Assembly (NCBI GenBank): GCA_019009955.1
Contig: CM032230.1
Location: forward strand, 7,618,001-7,682,000
DNA: 64,000 nt
Direction of reading: 5' to 3'
DNA from: Riptortus pedestris
Taxonomy: Eukaryota; Arthropoda; Insecta; Hemiptera; Alydidae
The notes beneath the pieces were generated by a model. The model did not search any database and was not told the DNA's origin. It saw only the letters and a program-made list of their open reading frames with translations. The position numbers and the translations under genes are program-made. The first letter of the stretch is position 1; each line of letters begins with the position of its first letter. This document shows, one piece after another, positions 24,690 through 37,472 of this stretch.

Positions 24690-25080
24690 ATTGATGTAGG
24701 TATCATGGAATTTTAATAGCATTCCGCCTTATCTAGAATTAGGAACGAAGTGCATCGATTTATCCCCCAGATTGGGTTTCCATCATGGATTCGGAGACTG
24801 ATTTCGATCAGAGATGTTTATCACGGTCTTTTATACAAAGGACTGAGAACCGTCCCCAATCAAATGCCTCATTAAAAATTTTTTAATAATAGAGCAATAT
24901 TCAATCTTGATATCCAAGATGAATGAATACAATATAATTCTAATGACCAATGTTTCAATCATTATTCTTATCAGTACAACAGGTTTTGATCGGGATAACG
25001 AAGACTTCATCCAAATGTCACTGTGTATCAGATTATTTGGAAGGTCTCATGAGGTTATTTTGTCGGCATACTACAGTAAT
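24690..25080. other. Unique DNA, nothing recognised
   Basis: Non-repetitive and moderately AT-rich, without a convincing open frame. Confidence 0.35.
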
Positions 25081-25088
25081 TAATTAAA

Positions 25089-25602
25089 GTCCGTTAACTA
25101 AGCAGATTTTCCACGTGCCTTACGTATTTTCATTTATCTCAAAACGTAGAAGTCCGATGAGAACAATATTTGGTATTTAGGCTCCAAATAATGTGCTTCA
25201 TAACATATTAGCATTTAGTTAATATGAGATGCTAATATATTTTTTTAATAATCAAGATAGTGAAAAAATGTTCATAATATTATTATTATTATTTATTAAC
25301 GTCCACTTTTTGCAACTCAGGCTAATTGGGACCGAGTTATCTACAGGTCACCACCCTTTTCTAGCCAGGGTGGGACTTGGGATCTTATTTAATGAATTTC
25401 TTCACTAAATAATTTCCTTTGCCCATGCAAGAATCGAACTCGCTACTCTAGGTTTACCATAAAATGTTCATGACAACATTACATTTGCAATGAGATTGGT
25501 TCTATACAATTTTTCGATCCAACGCATAATAACGGAGTTATTAAGAATTTTCGAAGTTCTCCCTATCTAAAACCCCCCTCCTCCTGGTCTGATTTCAGCC
25601 GT

Positions 25603-25684
<82 letters not shown>

Positions 25685-25811
25685 GAACATACCTCATTTC
25701 GTTACCTACTGGGTATGATCTATGGAATTATAAGAATTTTGAAAATCGCGTCATGAATACGACCTCTAACCTGGCTCTACCTTGGCTGATTTCCCTTAAG
25801 GGGAATCTGCT
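25089..25811 (-). mobile_element. HINE-like element, long-middle type, with SINE insert
   Basis: It starts GTCCGTTAACTAAGCAG: the hairpin segment is deleted. The long middle is interrupted by a 185-bp SINE (25276-25460) and continues with the core to (CA)n/(TA)n at 25600-25675. The 5' block ends TTCCCTTAAGGGGAATCTGCT. Confidence 0.82.
25276..25460 (-). mobile_element. tRNA-related SINE with perfect target duplication
   Basis: It is flanked by an 11-bp direct repeat AAAATGTTCAT (25265-25275 and 25461-25471). On the minus strand it contains GAGTTCGATTCTTGC, a good RNA polymerase III B-box (TTCGATTC). The body includes CCAAGTCCCACCCTGG and GGTGGTGACCTGTAGATAAC. It ends AAAGTGGACGTTAATAAAT followed by (AAT)n. 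The A-box side is not clear, so it may be 5'-truncated. Copies of the same body lie at 54.2 and 54.5 kb. Confidence 0.85.
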
Positions 25812-25933
25812 GAAAAATATGCTAAGTTTTTTTTGTGAAATTTCATTTAAATGAGCTATAATTTTTGATATGAAACTTTTTATCTTCAAAAATCGTGATC
25901 TGTAAATAGAGTTTTCAAATTATATAAAGACAA

Positions 25934-26300
25934 GTCCGTCACGCAGAGGTTGCACAAAGTAAGCAGATTTTCCACGTGCTGACACACTGCTTACCTCACC
26001 AACTGTAAGTAAAAATCCGTAGAGGTATAGTACTCCCTTCATATTTGTTACGAAAAAAATAATAGAACAACATGTGTAGTGCATCAATAGTTTTCAAAAC
26101 TCCTACTATACCATTTTTCATTCGGAATTCTGATGAAGGAACTATTATGAATTTACGATTCCCTCTCTCCTCTTACCCCACCCTCCCCTATTCTTGGTTC
26201 TATTTAATTCACTCACAATTATGCTAAAGATAATTGTATGAAATGGTTAAATGCCCAGTATGTTATAGATGAAATAAAATAATGCAATGAATGGATTTAC
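25934..26300 (-). mobile_element. HINE-like element, double-core type, truncated
   Basis: It starts GTCCGTCACGCAGAGGTTGC with a decayed hairpin, then the second-core motifs (TAGTGCATCAATAGTTTTC). Similarity ends in AT-rich DNA near 26300; the first core and 5' block are absent. Confidence 0.7.
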
Positions 26301-27970
<1,670 letters not shown>

Positions 27971-28430
27971 TATATTGATCTAATTAATTGTTATGCGCTA
28001 ATGCATTAGTGGAATAGTGCATGACCCGCATTACGGGTGCTCCTTCAAGCCCTAAAGGCAATCACCCTCATTCCTAATGCCCTCCCGCAATTGTGTGGCC
28101 GTAGGATTGCCATTGACGGCTCTGAAGGATGTGTCAGTGGTAAATCACCCCGCCCCTTCCATTAGCAGCAGTCTGCAGAGATTAGGCACACATGTGGCCG
28201 GCTTTAGGGCTGATACCTGGATTAGATTAAGTCCCCGAGAAGCGGCGTGGCCTATTGGCCCGCCCAAGCCCCGTGAGTGGGTTAGCGGGTGTGTTACTCA
28301 GACAAGGGGGGGTGGGTTACTCAGAGAAGGGGTGGGTTACTAGGCTTGTTGAAGAGGGGTTAGGGGCTTCATGAATATTCAGCCCGCTCCCCCGGGTGTG
28401 CAGTCATCCGAGCCGTTCTTTTCTCAAAGT
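27971..28430. promoter_or_regulatory. GC-rich single-copy island, candidate regulatory element
   Basis: After TAATTAATTG comes about 400 bp of unusually GC-rich single-copy sequence, with GGGTGGGTTACTCAG-type direct repeats near 28285-28340 (GTGTTACTCAGA, GGGTTACTCAGA, GGGTTACTAGG). One frame stays open for 88 codons but lacks protein-like features. It could be a promoter-like island or conserved element. Confidence 0.3.
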
Positions 28431-29630
28431 ACATTTCATCCTCTCACCTCAGCCAGAACTTCCTTACTTTCATCCAGAATCCTTGTTGAAACAACTTTGA
28501 ATAATTAATTTATACATTTTCTTACGTATTTTGGGCCTCAGCTAATATTGGGACGAGTAACTTCTTTCTGTAATATCTACCATACACATTTCTGTATTCA
28601 TTATACGAACATTTAGGTGGTTGTAGGTTAATTTTTGAACTCAAAAAAAGCGTTCTAAAGCTTATCCAGGTGTACCTTTTGTATCTTCATATGTATATGT
28701 ATTTATGGTACATTTGTAAATTTCGTAATTCAATATTATTGTGGAGAAGTACATGATTTCACTTCACACATGCATAATATTGAGAACTAGCAGAGTCATT
28801 CGACTGATTCTTCCAATCATTTACTTGAGATATAATTCGCGTTTATGTGGTCCTTAAACATATTTTTCAGCAAGTTGCTGTTATGGTGTATTGGCACCTA
28901 TATTTCGCGTATCTATGACCTTCCAAAAATTTCACAATAATTAATTTTTGAGGTACATTTGTTCGCCAATATTTACATTAAGTTTGTTATTGCGGTTTCA
29001 GTTGTTATAGTCTTGTAAACATTTTACAATTGAAAAATTAATGATGACTCCTGAAGTCTCCTCGCCACCCCCTTCCTTTATCATTTTCTAATAAATCTCA
29101 CTTTGGAACTCATGACTTCTTTGTACCCCAATTAAATCAAATAAACGAAGTATTTATATATATCGGATTTCTCCTTTTCAATACATCGGAACAAAAAATA
29201 TATAATAATTTATATACATTTTAAACATAATCAAAAAGTTTTCTATACGAATTTCTCGTATCTCTCACAGGTACGAACGAATTTGCAATTTTTTTTCATC
29301 CCCTCAAAATCCCAGTAGGCAGTTCAAAATTGCCCTAAATCCGTCTTAAAAGAAGGCAAGTTCTACGGATGTCACGCCGATCCTAGGCAATATGAGATCA
29401 GTGAAAGTCAAAAGGGATAAGTCCTTTGTAACCTGAAACCCTAAAAGTTTTTGGATTTCTATACCTCTTTTACTTCGTCCAAGAAAGTAAAAAGAAGAGA
29501 TAATGTGCTTACCACTTCATTTCTAAATCCATTTTTTCCCTGCAGTATATTTCCTTAAAAATTTATAAAGTTCGGTCTCGTCGATACTGCATAAGCATAG
29601 CAGATTTATGCCCCTGCATAAACGACCTAT
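28431..29630. other. Unique AT-rich DNA, nothing recognised
   Basis: No members of the window's repeat families and no exon candidates were seen. Confidence 0.35.
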
Positions 29631-29631
29631 T

Positions 29632-30300
29632 TCAGATTTCTGTTAAAGTTGTACTCATAACGTGATATTCTAAAATTTTCTTCATATCCCTCCGATGGTT
29701 CCCTCTAGAGGACAAAATGAGTTCCGCATTATATATTTGTCCCTTAACGATTTAGGGGCTGCAATTTCTGTTTGATCGTTGCAAAACGCGATATTTAAAC
29801 GTTTTATGTAAAACTACAAGTTCTCTCATGGTTGAAATCAAACCAGGTGAAGAGAGGGTTTAGAGGGGAGAATTCGCCCGGCATTATAAGGCATATAAAC
29901 CCACTTTTATTGCTAATTTAATTTCCAATAAACATTGTTATACAATTTTTCCTCTAACTTGAAAATTAACAGAGATTTTTGCATTTTTTATTTTTCAGTT
30001 TTTAGCTAACCCCTACTCATGTCACGAGTAAAACAGTAAGCTGTTATATCATGAAACACTTTATTCAAAGCTTAAATTCCAAATAATGTTTTCATTGGAC
30101 TTTTACTGAAAAGATATGTGAAAAGATTTTTATTTGTTGAATACTACACTGATATATAACCTTTTCATGGTAAACTAATGATTAATGGTCTGAAATTGGC
30201 ATTGGAGTAGGGGGGGAGGGTATTTAAAATATCTCCGTTACTGAGTTGAATAGAAAAATGTTATATAACCCATCTATATGTATCAATATTCATATTGCTT
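29632..30300 (+). mobile_element. HINE-like element, eroded, double-core type
   Basis: It has a diverged 5' block (AGTTGTACTCATAACGTG) and first core (GATCGTTGCAAAACGCGAT). The middle carries GCTTAAATTCCAAATAATG. The second core starts near 30186 (AATGGTCTGAAATTGG). The ends are not clear. Confidence 0.65.
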
Positions 30301-30815
30301 ACTGCTGGAGAAATAGAGAAGTTTTCGTAGCACCTCTCTTGCTGACTTTTGTTTGGATATAAACTGTTCAGTCCTTTTGAATCATTGGGCCTACGTTAAA
30401 AGTTAATTTCATGTATAATTACATCGGGATGGAAATGGAGAAAGCGTGAGTTTCTGCCGTTTTAATGATTCAAAACATGATTCTGAGTTGGCTAAAACAA
30501 TTCATAACATTTTAATCTAAATTCTGGAACAAATTAACGAACTTCTCTCCGCTCGTGCTCTGTCGGCCCAACGTTCAACTTTGTTATTCCCTTCTTAGTA
30601 CGAATCCAACTTGAAATATAATCCATTTTAATTCAGTTAATATTTTCTTACAACAATAGCAGAAGCAATTCAACTCCAAATAAAGCTTGAAATCTAAATT
30701 CCCCTTTTTACTGCCCACCATTTAATTTTAGTTAAAAATTGGTTATTTCCATAAACTTACAGGGATTACATTTTAAAATACCCCTAATCTGACTCTCTAT
30801 CATAAACTGAAATAT
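30301..30815. other. Unique DNA, nothing recognised
   Basis: No exon or repeat can be supported. Confidence 0.35.
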
Positions 30816-30818
30816 TTT

Positions 30819-31760
30819 AGCAGATATCCGTTAATGTAAATCTGACTGTGTACTCATGTCATAATTTTCGAATCACATATCCATTGATCCTACCAAGGAG
30901 ATGACGAAAAACTGAGTCACGTATTTCCATTTATCTCAAAAAGTTAAATGCAAACAATATTTAGTATTTAGGCTTCAAACAAAGTGATTCATTATGTGAC
31001 AGGTTATTGTTAATATGACAGGAGTAGGAGTGGGAGTTTATTGACTGCGGAAAAGCAAAATATGCAAATATCTTAGTTAATATTCAATATGTGGGAAAAT
31101 GTACATATCAACATTTATAGATTATAACATTTACAATAAGAATGACTCTATTCAATTTTTCGATCCGACGCATGATAAAGGAGATATTTCGAATTTTCAA
31201 AGTGTCCCTCTCTAACCACCCCTCTTCACAGGTCCGAGTTCAGCCGTTAACGAACTTTTTATACACACATACCACACACACACATACACACACACACACA
31301 CATATATATATGATTTTGAACGGACCTCATTTTCGTCATCTACTAGGTTAGATCGATGGGCATTTCAAGAAATATTTCGAAAATCGCGTCATGAGGACGC
31401 CCTCAATAGCTGATTTGCTTCAAGGGAAATCTGCTAAAAATGAGGTTCATTCAAAATTATATATATGTCGCTACATTCCTGATCCCGTTATAGCGGTCGA
31501 AGTATTTTTTTCGATCGTTACAAAACTCGATATGTAAGCGTTTGTTGTAAAACTAAAGATCAAGTTCGTTAACGGCTGAACTCTGACCTGGGAGAGAGAT
31601 GGGAATCGAAATACCTCCGTTAGTATTTCTCGTATAGAAACATTGTATAGAATCAATCTTGTTAAACATTTTCAATGCACGTTTTTTTCACAACTCGATT
31701 ATTAAGGGATTTTTTTCCCCAGGTTTCGGAAATCCCTCTCCCCTCCTCTACTCAGCGGTT
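30819..31760 (+). mobile_element. HINE-like element split by a second HINE-like copy
   Basis: The 5' end AGCAGATATCCGTTAATG and 5' block run to GATGACGAAAA near 30911. The same element resumes at 31436 with AAAATGAGGTTCATTC and continues through a core (GTTATAGCGGTCGAAG) into a degraded second core near 31760. Confidence 0.75.
30919..31435 (-). mobile_element. HINE-like element nested in another HINE-like element
   Basis: A minus-strand long-middle copy lacking its 3' hairpin: CACGTATTTCCATTTATC, then the middle, core, (CA)n/(TA)n near 31265-31310, 5' block, and GGGAAATCTGCT at 31435. It sits in the A-run of the older copy's GACGAAAATGAGG motif. Confidence 0.78.
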
Positions 31761-31914
31761 TTTACATTGTGTAACTAATCATCTTGTAACCAGCTTACAT
31801 TTCAAATCTTATGTGCATTTAATTTAATATGAGACGCTTAAATATCGATTTGGCGTACAAAAATAAGGAGCCCATGTGCCAGACACATATATATCATATA
31901 TTACCAGATATATA

Positions 31915-31994
31915 TCATTTTAATGGTCCTTATTTTCCTCATTTATATAGAATTGACGGAGATTTGAAGAAACTTTTCAAAAATCTCATCATGA
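31915..31994 (-). mobile_element. HINE-like 5'-block remnant
   Basis: TTAATGGTCCTTATTTTCC through GACGGAGATTTGAAG to ATCATGAGTA is a diverged 5' block that ends at the A-run where the next copy begins. Confidence 0.55.
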
Positions 31995-32000
31995 GTAAAA

Positions 32001-32977
32001 GTCCGTCACGCAGGGGCTGCGTAAACTAAGCAGATTTCTCACGTGAAGTTTTACAATAGAGAAATTTCACGAAAGCCGAACACTTAAGGAAACGGGCGAC
32101 CTAGCTTTTGGCGGGAAACACTCTCATCCGTTATCCGCCCAGATTTAATAAAAATGCAAATATCTCGGTTAATATTCAAGGTAAAGAATAAATTTATATA
32201 ACAATATTTATAGTAAATTTAATTTAACGACGAATCAAGTACTTATACTGCAGAGCTACAGGCCATTATACTAGCACATTCAAAATTAGAAAACAGATCA
32301 CACCAAGTAATTTTATGCAAAGACTCTTTAAGTTCTTTACTTTCCATGGGAAACATCTACTCCAATCACCCACTAATTACAAAAATACTAGAACTAATTC
32401 ATGCACTAAACACTTGCAATTTTAAAATGTTGTGGTTACCCGGACACAAGGACATTAAACAAATGACTGATATCGACAAACATGCAAAACTAGCAACAAA
32501 AATGACTACTACCGACATAACTACACTAACACCAACAGACCTCAACAAGATTGTACAAACAAAAATACTCCAAGACTGGCAAGTACACTGGTTACGTACT
32601 GACAACAAACTATTGGAAATAAAACGCAATGTTACTGGATGGACAAAGAAACAGAACGTAGATACAAGAAGGGACCAAGTTGTCCTCACAAGGCAACGTA
32701 TTAGACATACATTCCTCACACATTTTTACATAATGAACAGAAAAGACTAGCCTACTGGAACTCAGTGCAACACTGGACTAACTATAAAACACTTACTAAC
32801 AGAATGCAGATAACGAGCTTACTTAAACATTCCACACGACTTGAACGAACTACTGACTGAGGGTAGCCCACATATTAAACACAATTCTGACATATTTAAA
32901 AAACAATTGGACAGTTTGAGAATATTTAATTACATATTTTAAAAAATTTTAATGTGTGTGCATGCTTATATGTTTTG

Positions 32978-33020
<43 letters not shown>

Positions 33021-33618
33021 GTGTGTGTGTGTGTGTGTGTGTGTGAGTGTTGTGTGTGTGTGTGTGATGTGTTTAAATTTTTATTGAAATTTATTATTAC
33101 TGTTTTTATTAATAATTTTGTATCAAAAGTCACCAAGTTTTCTTTTCACTTATTTATTTAACACCTGTTTTTAGTTCTATGTGTGTTCGTGTTTCTTGTT
33201 CCTTTTGTGTTATTTTGTTTGCATGTTTCTTGTTATTTTGTTGTGTTCGTGCTTCTTGTGTTTGTTTGATATTTATTTCTTATTACTTTGTTTTGTTATT
33301 TTGTTTACTTGTTTTTTGTTTTTGTTTTGTCCTCCCCCCTGTTTAAGAAGAGCCAAGTCGCCACAGTTGCGGAGCTCTAAATAATAAATAAATATAAATA
33401 AATTTAATTTGCAATAAGATTGATTATATACTATTTTTCGATCCGACGTATAGTAACGGAAATATTTCGAATTTTCGGAAATCCTCCCCTCTTAACCCGC
33501 TGGTCCGATTTCAGTCATTAACGAACTTGATCTTTCTTTTTACATAAAACGACTAAATATCGAGTTTGGTAACGATCTAACAAAAATTGCGACCGCTAGA
33601 GCGATAACAGACAAATAT

Positions 33619-33670
<52 letters not shown>

Positions 33671-33792
33671 TTTTGAGCGGACCTCATTTTCGTCATCTCC
33701 TAGATAGGGTCGATGGACATTTGAAGAAAACTTTCGAAAATCACGTCATGAGTACGACCTCAATAGCTGATTTCCCTTAAGGGAATTCTGCT
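32001..33792 (-). mobile_element. HINE-like element, short type, complete, with LINE insert
   Basis: The segments 32001-32225 and 33400-33792 join to give a complete copy: GTCCGTCACGCAGGGGCTGC at one end and CTTAAGGGAATTCTGCT at the other, with (TA)n at about 33617-33666. The interruption is a LINE fragment bounded by an 11-bp duplication of HINE-like sequence. Confidence 0.9.
32226..33399 (+). mobile_element. 5'-truncated non-LTR retrotransposon (RNase H and CCHC tail)
   Basis: The 11-bp direct repeat AAATTTAATTT (32215-32225, 33400-33410) bounds it. An open frame from 32226 to 32750 encodes the end of an RNase H domain: TYTAELQAI (catalytic Glu), CKDSLSSL (Asp), then WLPGHKDIKQMTDIDKHAKL where VPGH..GNE.AD is usual. 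An LTRQRIRHTFLTH motif typical of LINE ORF2 C-termini follows. A TAG at 32748 interrupts the frame just before the TIKHLLTEC zinc-knuckle region, so the copy is dead. The 3' UTR contains (GT)n at 32980-33066 and ends GAGCTCTAAATAATAAATAA. Likely I/Jockey-group. Confidence 0.88.
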
Positions 33793-33799
33793 AAAACGT

Positions 33800-34838
33800 A
33801 TATAGTCAAATATACAGATATAAATATTGCCTAGTGGTATCTAGAGATAATTCAAACCCATAGTTGGTATCCCATTTATTATCAATTTTAATAATACAAA
33901 TATAATGCGTAATACAAATAGTTTTAATGTGAAATTTAATAATGAGATCAAAAATGTTTTCTGTAAGAATAATTTTTTATTGACAAGAAACAAAATCAGC
34001 TGGCATCATTGATATATCTGTCCGAAGTGATGAGAATATCCGTAAATCTTACTCCGAGATAAGAAAGTACCAGGATTTAGCTATCGAAATAAAAACCCTT
34101 TATAAGCTAGATTCTGTTAATGTCACTTCATTTTGATATCAACAAATGTGTTTATTCCGAATACCACACTTAGCTCAAGGAATTATTTAAATTTAACCGA
34201 GCAACGTATAAGAATGTCACACACACAGAAATGAGTTCTAATAGATACTTCAAGAATTGTTCCCAATTTTTTTGTAATCCTATTAATTAATATATATTTA
34301 TAGCGGTTGGTTACGACACCCGCTATAATTAACCCGTATATCCAGTAACCTGAGAGTTAAAAGAAAATGAGTAATGTAAATGAGAAATTTAGAAAGAATT
34401 ATTTCCTGACCCTTTTGCTTGTATTGCTAAACTTCATTTAATCATCTTTATTTCATTAATATAAATAAATCAGTCCTGTAATCAGTAATAATATTAAAAA
34501 AGAATAACCTTTTTTTCGATAGGCATTTAATATTTTCCCGAGTATCCGAATTGTATCATCACCAATACAAGGAGTGCGGGCGTCGGTTGGAATTATTAGC
34601 TGAGATATTAAAGAATCTTGTGTTTGGCGAAGCGGGACACTAGGAAATCTGCCAAGGTGATACAATTATAAATAATTATGAAACAATAGATGTGAACTCA
34701 CATTAGTATCATTTAGGTCAATCTATTAATATTCAGAGGACGGATTTAGTTCGGGAAGAGTCGAATACAGTTGGATTGTAGGTTGACTTCTTTCCTGTGG
34801 ATATTGTGTTCATTTTTCATAGAAGGATTAGCAATTTT
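33800..34838. other. Unique AT-rich DNA, nothing recognised
   Basis: No family members and no credible exon. Confidence 0.35.
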
Positions 34839-34842
34839 TTTT

Positions 34843-35004
34843 AGCAGATTTTCCTTAAGGGAGTCAGCTATTGAGGTTTTACTCTTGACGCGATATTAGC
34901 GGATTTTCCTTTAGGGAAATCAGCTTCTGAAGTCGTACTCACGACGCGATTCTTGAAAAATGTCCACAAATGTTCCAACGATCCTACTTAGCGCACGACA
35001 AAAA
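34843..35004 (+). mobile_element. Two tandem HINE-like 5' ends
   Basis: AGCAGATTTTCCTTAAGG (34843) runs only to TTGACGCGATATT. A second 5' end AGCGGATTTTCCTTTAGGG (34898) continues through the 5' block to GCGCACGACAAAAA. The two termini are head-to-tail, about 55 bp apart. Confidence 0.75.
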
Positions 35005-35298
35005 GTTTCGTCACGCAGGGGCTAAGTAAACTAAGCAGATTTTCCACGTGATATTTTACGATAGATAAAATCTACATCCAGGTAACAACACACCAACCGT
35101 CAATAAATACAAACGGTAATTAGAATTCTTTCAGTTAATTTTAACAATCTCCCTATGGAAAGCTCAAGCACACAATTTTGAAAACACCTCATTTTCGGCA
35201 TCTCCTAGGTAGAGTCGATGGACACTTGAAGAAAACTTTCGAAAACCACGTCATGGGTACGACTTTCAATAGCTGATTTCCCTCAAGGGAAATCTGCC
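35005..35298 (-). mobile_element. HINE-like element, minimal internally deleted copy
   Basis: Only 294 bp long: 3' end (GTTTCGTCACGCAGGGGC, TTCCACGTG), part of the long middle, then directly the 5' block and TTCCCTCAAGGGAAATCTGC. The core and microsatellite are gone. It is inserted at the A-run of the preceding 5'-block copy. Confidence 0.82.
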
Positions 35299-36030
35299 CA
35301 TGTTATACGTAGTAAAACCTTGCCAAAACAAAATACTGTCATCATTCAGCCTTTAATGATTTCCCGAGCAAAGCCTATCTTGTTTATCTATTTGTCTCAA
35401 ATCCAATTTAAATGTTTTCTTGTTAAGACTGTTGCATTATAATACGAGAGAAATGCAGAATAATCAGTAAAAAAAAAGGTTTAATCTAACTTGCTAGATT
35501 AAACCTTTTTTTTACTTCTTATATATATATTTTTTATTCTAATATCAAATCTTTCTTTAATGTTCAATTGCAAAATGCCAATGAGATTGAATTTGATGCT
35601 GATAATGGAAATGTATGCTATCAGTGGCTTTTATCGATGGCTTCTCCTAAAAAATATCGGTGGAGTAATTCCTATTTAAATGCAAAAGTTATGATATAAC
35701 ATGAAGAGGCTTAACAGAAGAGAGCTTAAGCCCTCCAAAGCCTCTGTTTGCTTAGGAAAATGAACCTTCTCCCTCATATTTGCTCAAGCCTTAATCTTCT
35801 TTTTCTGCTTGTATTTTCCTTGGATAATGTCTATATTCTCCTTCCTCTAACCCAAAAAGTCAGGAGCTCTTTCATTTTTCGCAGACCTTCGCCTTTCTTT
35901 AGTTCCGTGAAATTTAAACTGAGTTGAAAAATTTACTAATAAGCTGACTTGGTGTTCCGAATTTAAAATTTATTTTCTTTTTTGAAGTATTAACACTATT
36001 GTTTTTTTTTCTTATCTATCGCAAGCTACT
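35299..36030. other. Unique DNA containing a long perfect hairpin
   Basis: A CCCGG-family scrap may lie at 35315-35385 (CTTGCCAAAACAAAATACTG, CGAGCAAAGCC). The rest is unrecognised except the inverted repeat listed separately. Confidence 0.35.
35470..35513. repeat. Perfect inverted repeat, 19-bp arms, 6-nt loop
   Basis: The left arm is eight A then GGTTTAATCTA; the loop is ACTTGC; the right arm is TAGATTAAACC then eight T. It could fold as a hairpin RNA or be a fold-back remnant; no flanking element was identified. Confidence 0.9.
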
Positions 36031-36037
36031 CTTTTTT

Positions 36038-36903
36038 GACTGATTTCTCTTAAGGAAAATCTGCTATTGAGGTTGTAGTCATGGCGCGATTTTTGAAAAA
36101 TGTCTTTAAATGTCCATCAATTCTACCCAGGAGATGACAGAAATGAAGGCTCGTTCAAAATTGTATATATATATTTGTTTGTTTAACGCTCTAGCAGTCT
36201 TAAGTTTTGTTTGATCGTTACCAATCTCGATATTTAATCGTTTTATGCTAAAAGAAAGATCAAGAGGGGGGGGGGGATTTTCGAACATTCAAAATATCTC
36301 CATTCCTATTTGTCGGGTCGAAAAAGTTTATAGCATCAATCTTACTGCAAATTAAATGGTCTATAAATATTTTTATTTCGTTTATTCTCTATCTTGAATA
36401 TTAACCAAGATATTTGCATTTGTCAGTTTTCAGCCTTCAGCAAACCCTACTTCTACTCATGATACATAAACTATATTCGAAGCTTAAATACCAAATGTTG
36501 TTTTCAAGAGACCTTCATTATACGAGATACATGCAGATATGTTTTGGTGCCCCCCCCCCGGCTTAAGTTTTTGGACTACCAGAATTTGATTAATTGAGAT
36601 AAAAATTATTCTGATTCATTATAATTTACAGTACTGGCTACAGTAAATAGTTTTCAATAACATTAATATATTGTATCAGATATATTTCATTAATTGTTCT
36701 TTTTTCCAGTCTATATTCTATCTATTCAGCGCTGCGATGTTTGCTTACAACTCAGACGCTTTCCGTTGTAGATATTATTAAATTGTAAATTGACTGAACG
36801 ATTTCTTCTTACATTTTGTATTTATTTGCTTAACATTCACGGTGGTGTTACCAGTATGTAGAGTTACCTGTTGTAAACCTTCTCTTAGGAAATCTGCTTA
36901 GTC
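36038..36903 (+). mobile_element. HINE-like element, long-middle type, 3' truncated
   Basis: The 5' end is GACTGATTTCTCTTAAGG after a T-run, followed by 5' block, short TA tract, core and long middle (C-run near 36550, GCTTACAACTCAGACGC). It ends at GGAAATCTGCTTAGT without the hairpin. Confidence 0.83.
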
Positions 36904-37012
36904 TTATCTATCGGAAGCTATGTGTTTTCTTGTTCATAGTGTTGATCTATGTTATATTAAATTCCAACTTTTGGATCCCAGAACGATTTATGAATAATAT
37001 ATATATTAATGA

Positions 37013-37016
<4 letters not shown>

Positions 37017-37055
<39 letters not shown>
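37017..37055. repeat. Poly-T tract of about 39 nt
   Basis: Uninterrupted T. It could be the poly-A tail of a minus-strand retro-insertion, but no insert is recognisable beside it. Confidence 0.95.
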
Positions 37056-37056
<1 letters not shown>

Positions 37057-37472
37057 TCAATATATTATTCAAAATCCAATGATCATTTAAGGTAACTGAT
37101 ACCACTACAAGTAATTCTACTACTTATACCTTTTGACAAGCCACACTAATACTTATTTATTTCAAAGCCACACTCAAGCTTAATGTTTTAACTGAAACTT
37201 GTAGAAGGGAAAAGTGTTTTATTATGATATCATGGAATACAATTATGAAAATAGTACACCATTTGCATATTTAGAAGGCTAGATTGATATCTTCTTTACC
37301 TTTTATGCATAGCCTTTTATTTTTCTCTTAATTTTCACGATGATGATACGTTCTTATAGAAATATGTATATTCAGAAAAAAAAAGATAAGACCGGAAAAT
37401 ATGCGTCTGTGAGATGAAGTCTCAACTTGCAACCTAATATAACTATTAATTTTGTAATATATTTGGAAATAA
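37056..37472. other. Unique AT-rich DNA, nothing recognised
   Basis: No exon or repeat supported. Confidence 0.35.

Noticed and set aside
25380..25460. Possible tRNA gene (GTTCGATTC box)
   Set aside because: No cloverleaf can be completed; the segment is the head of a SINE bounded by target duplications.
28077..28343. 88-codon frame in the GC-rich island
   Set aside because: Open probably because of high GC; no domain, splice signals or codon pattern supports it.
32399..32719. 106-codon minus-strand frame
   Set aside because: It is antisense to the RNase H/LINE frame, which has the recognisable motifs.
37017..37055. Poly-T as evidence of a processed pseudogene
   Set aside because: No gene-like sequence or target duplication on either side.
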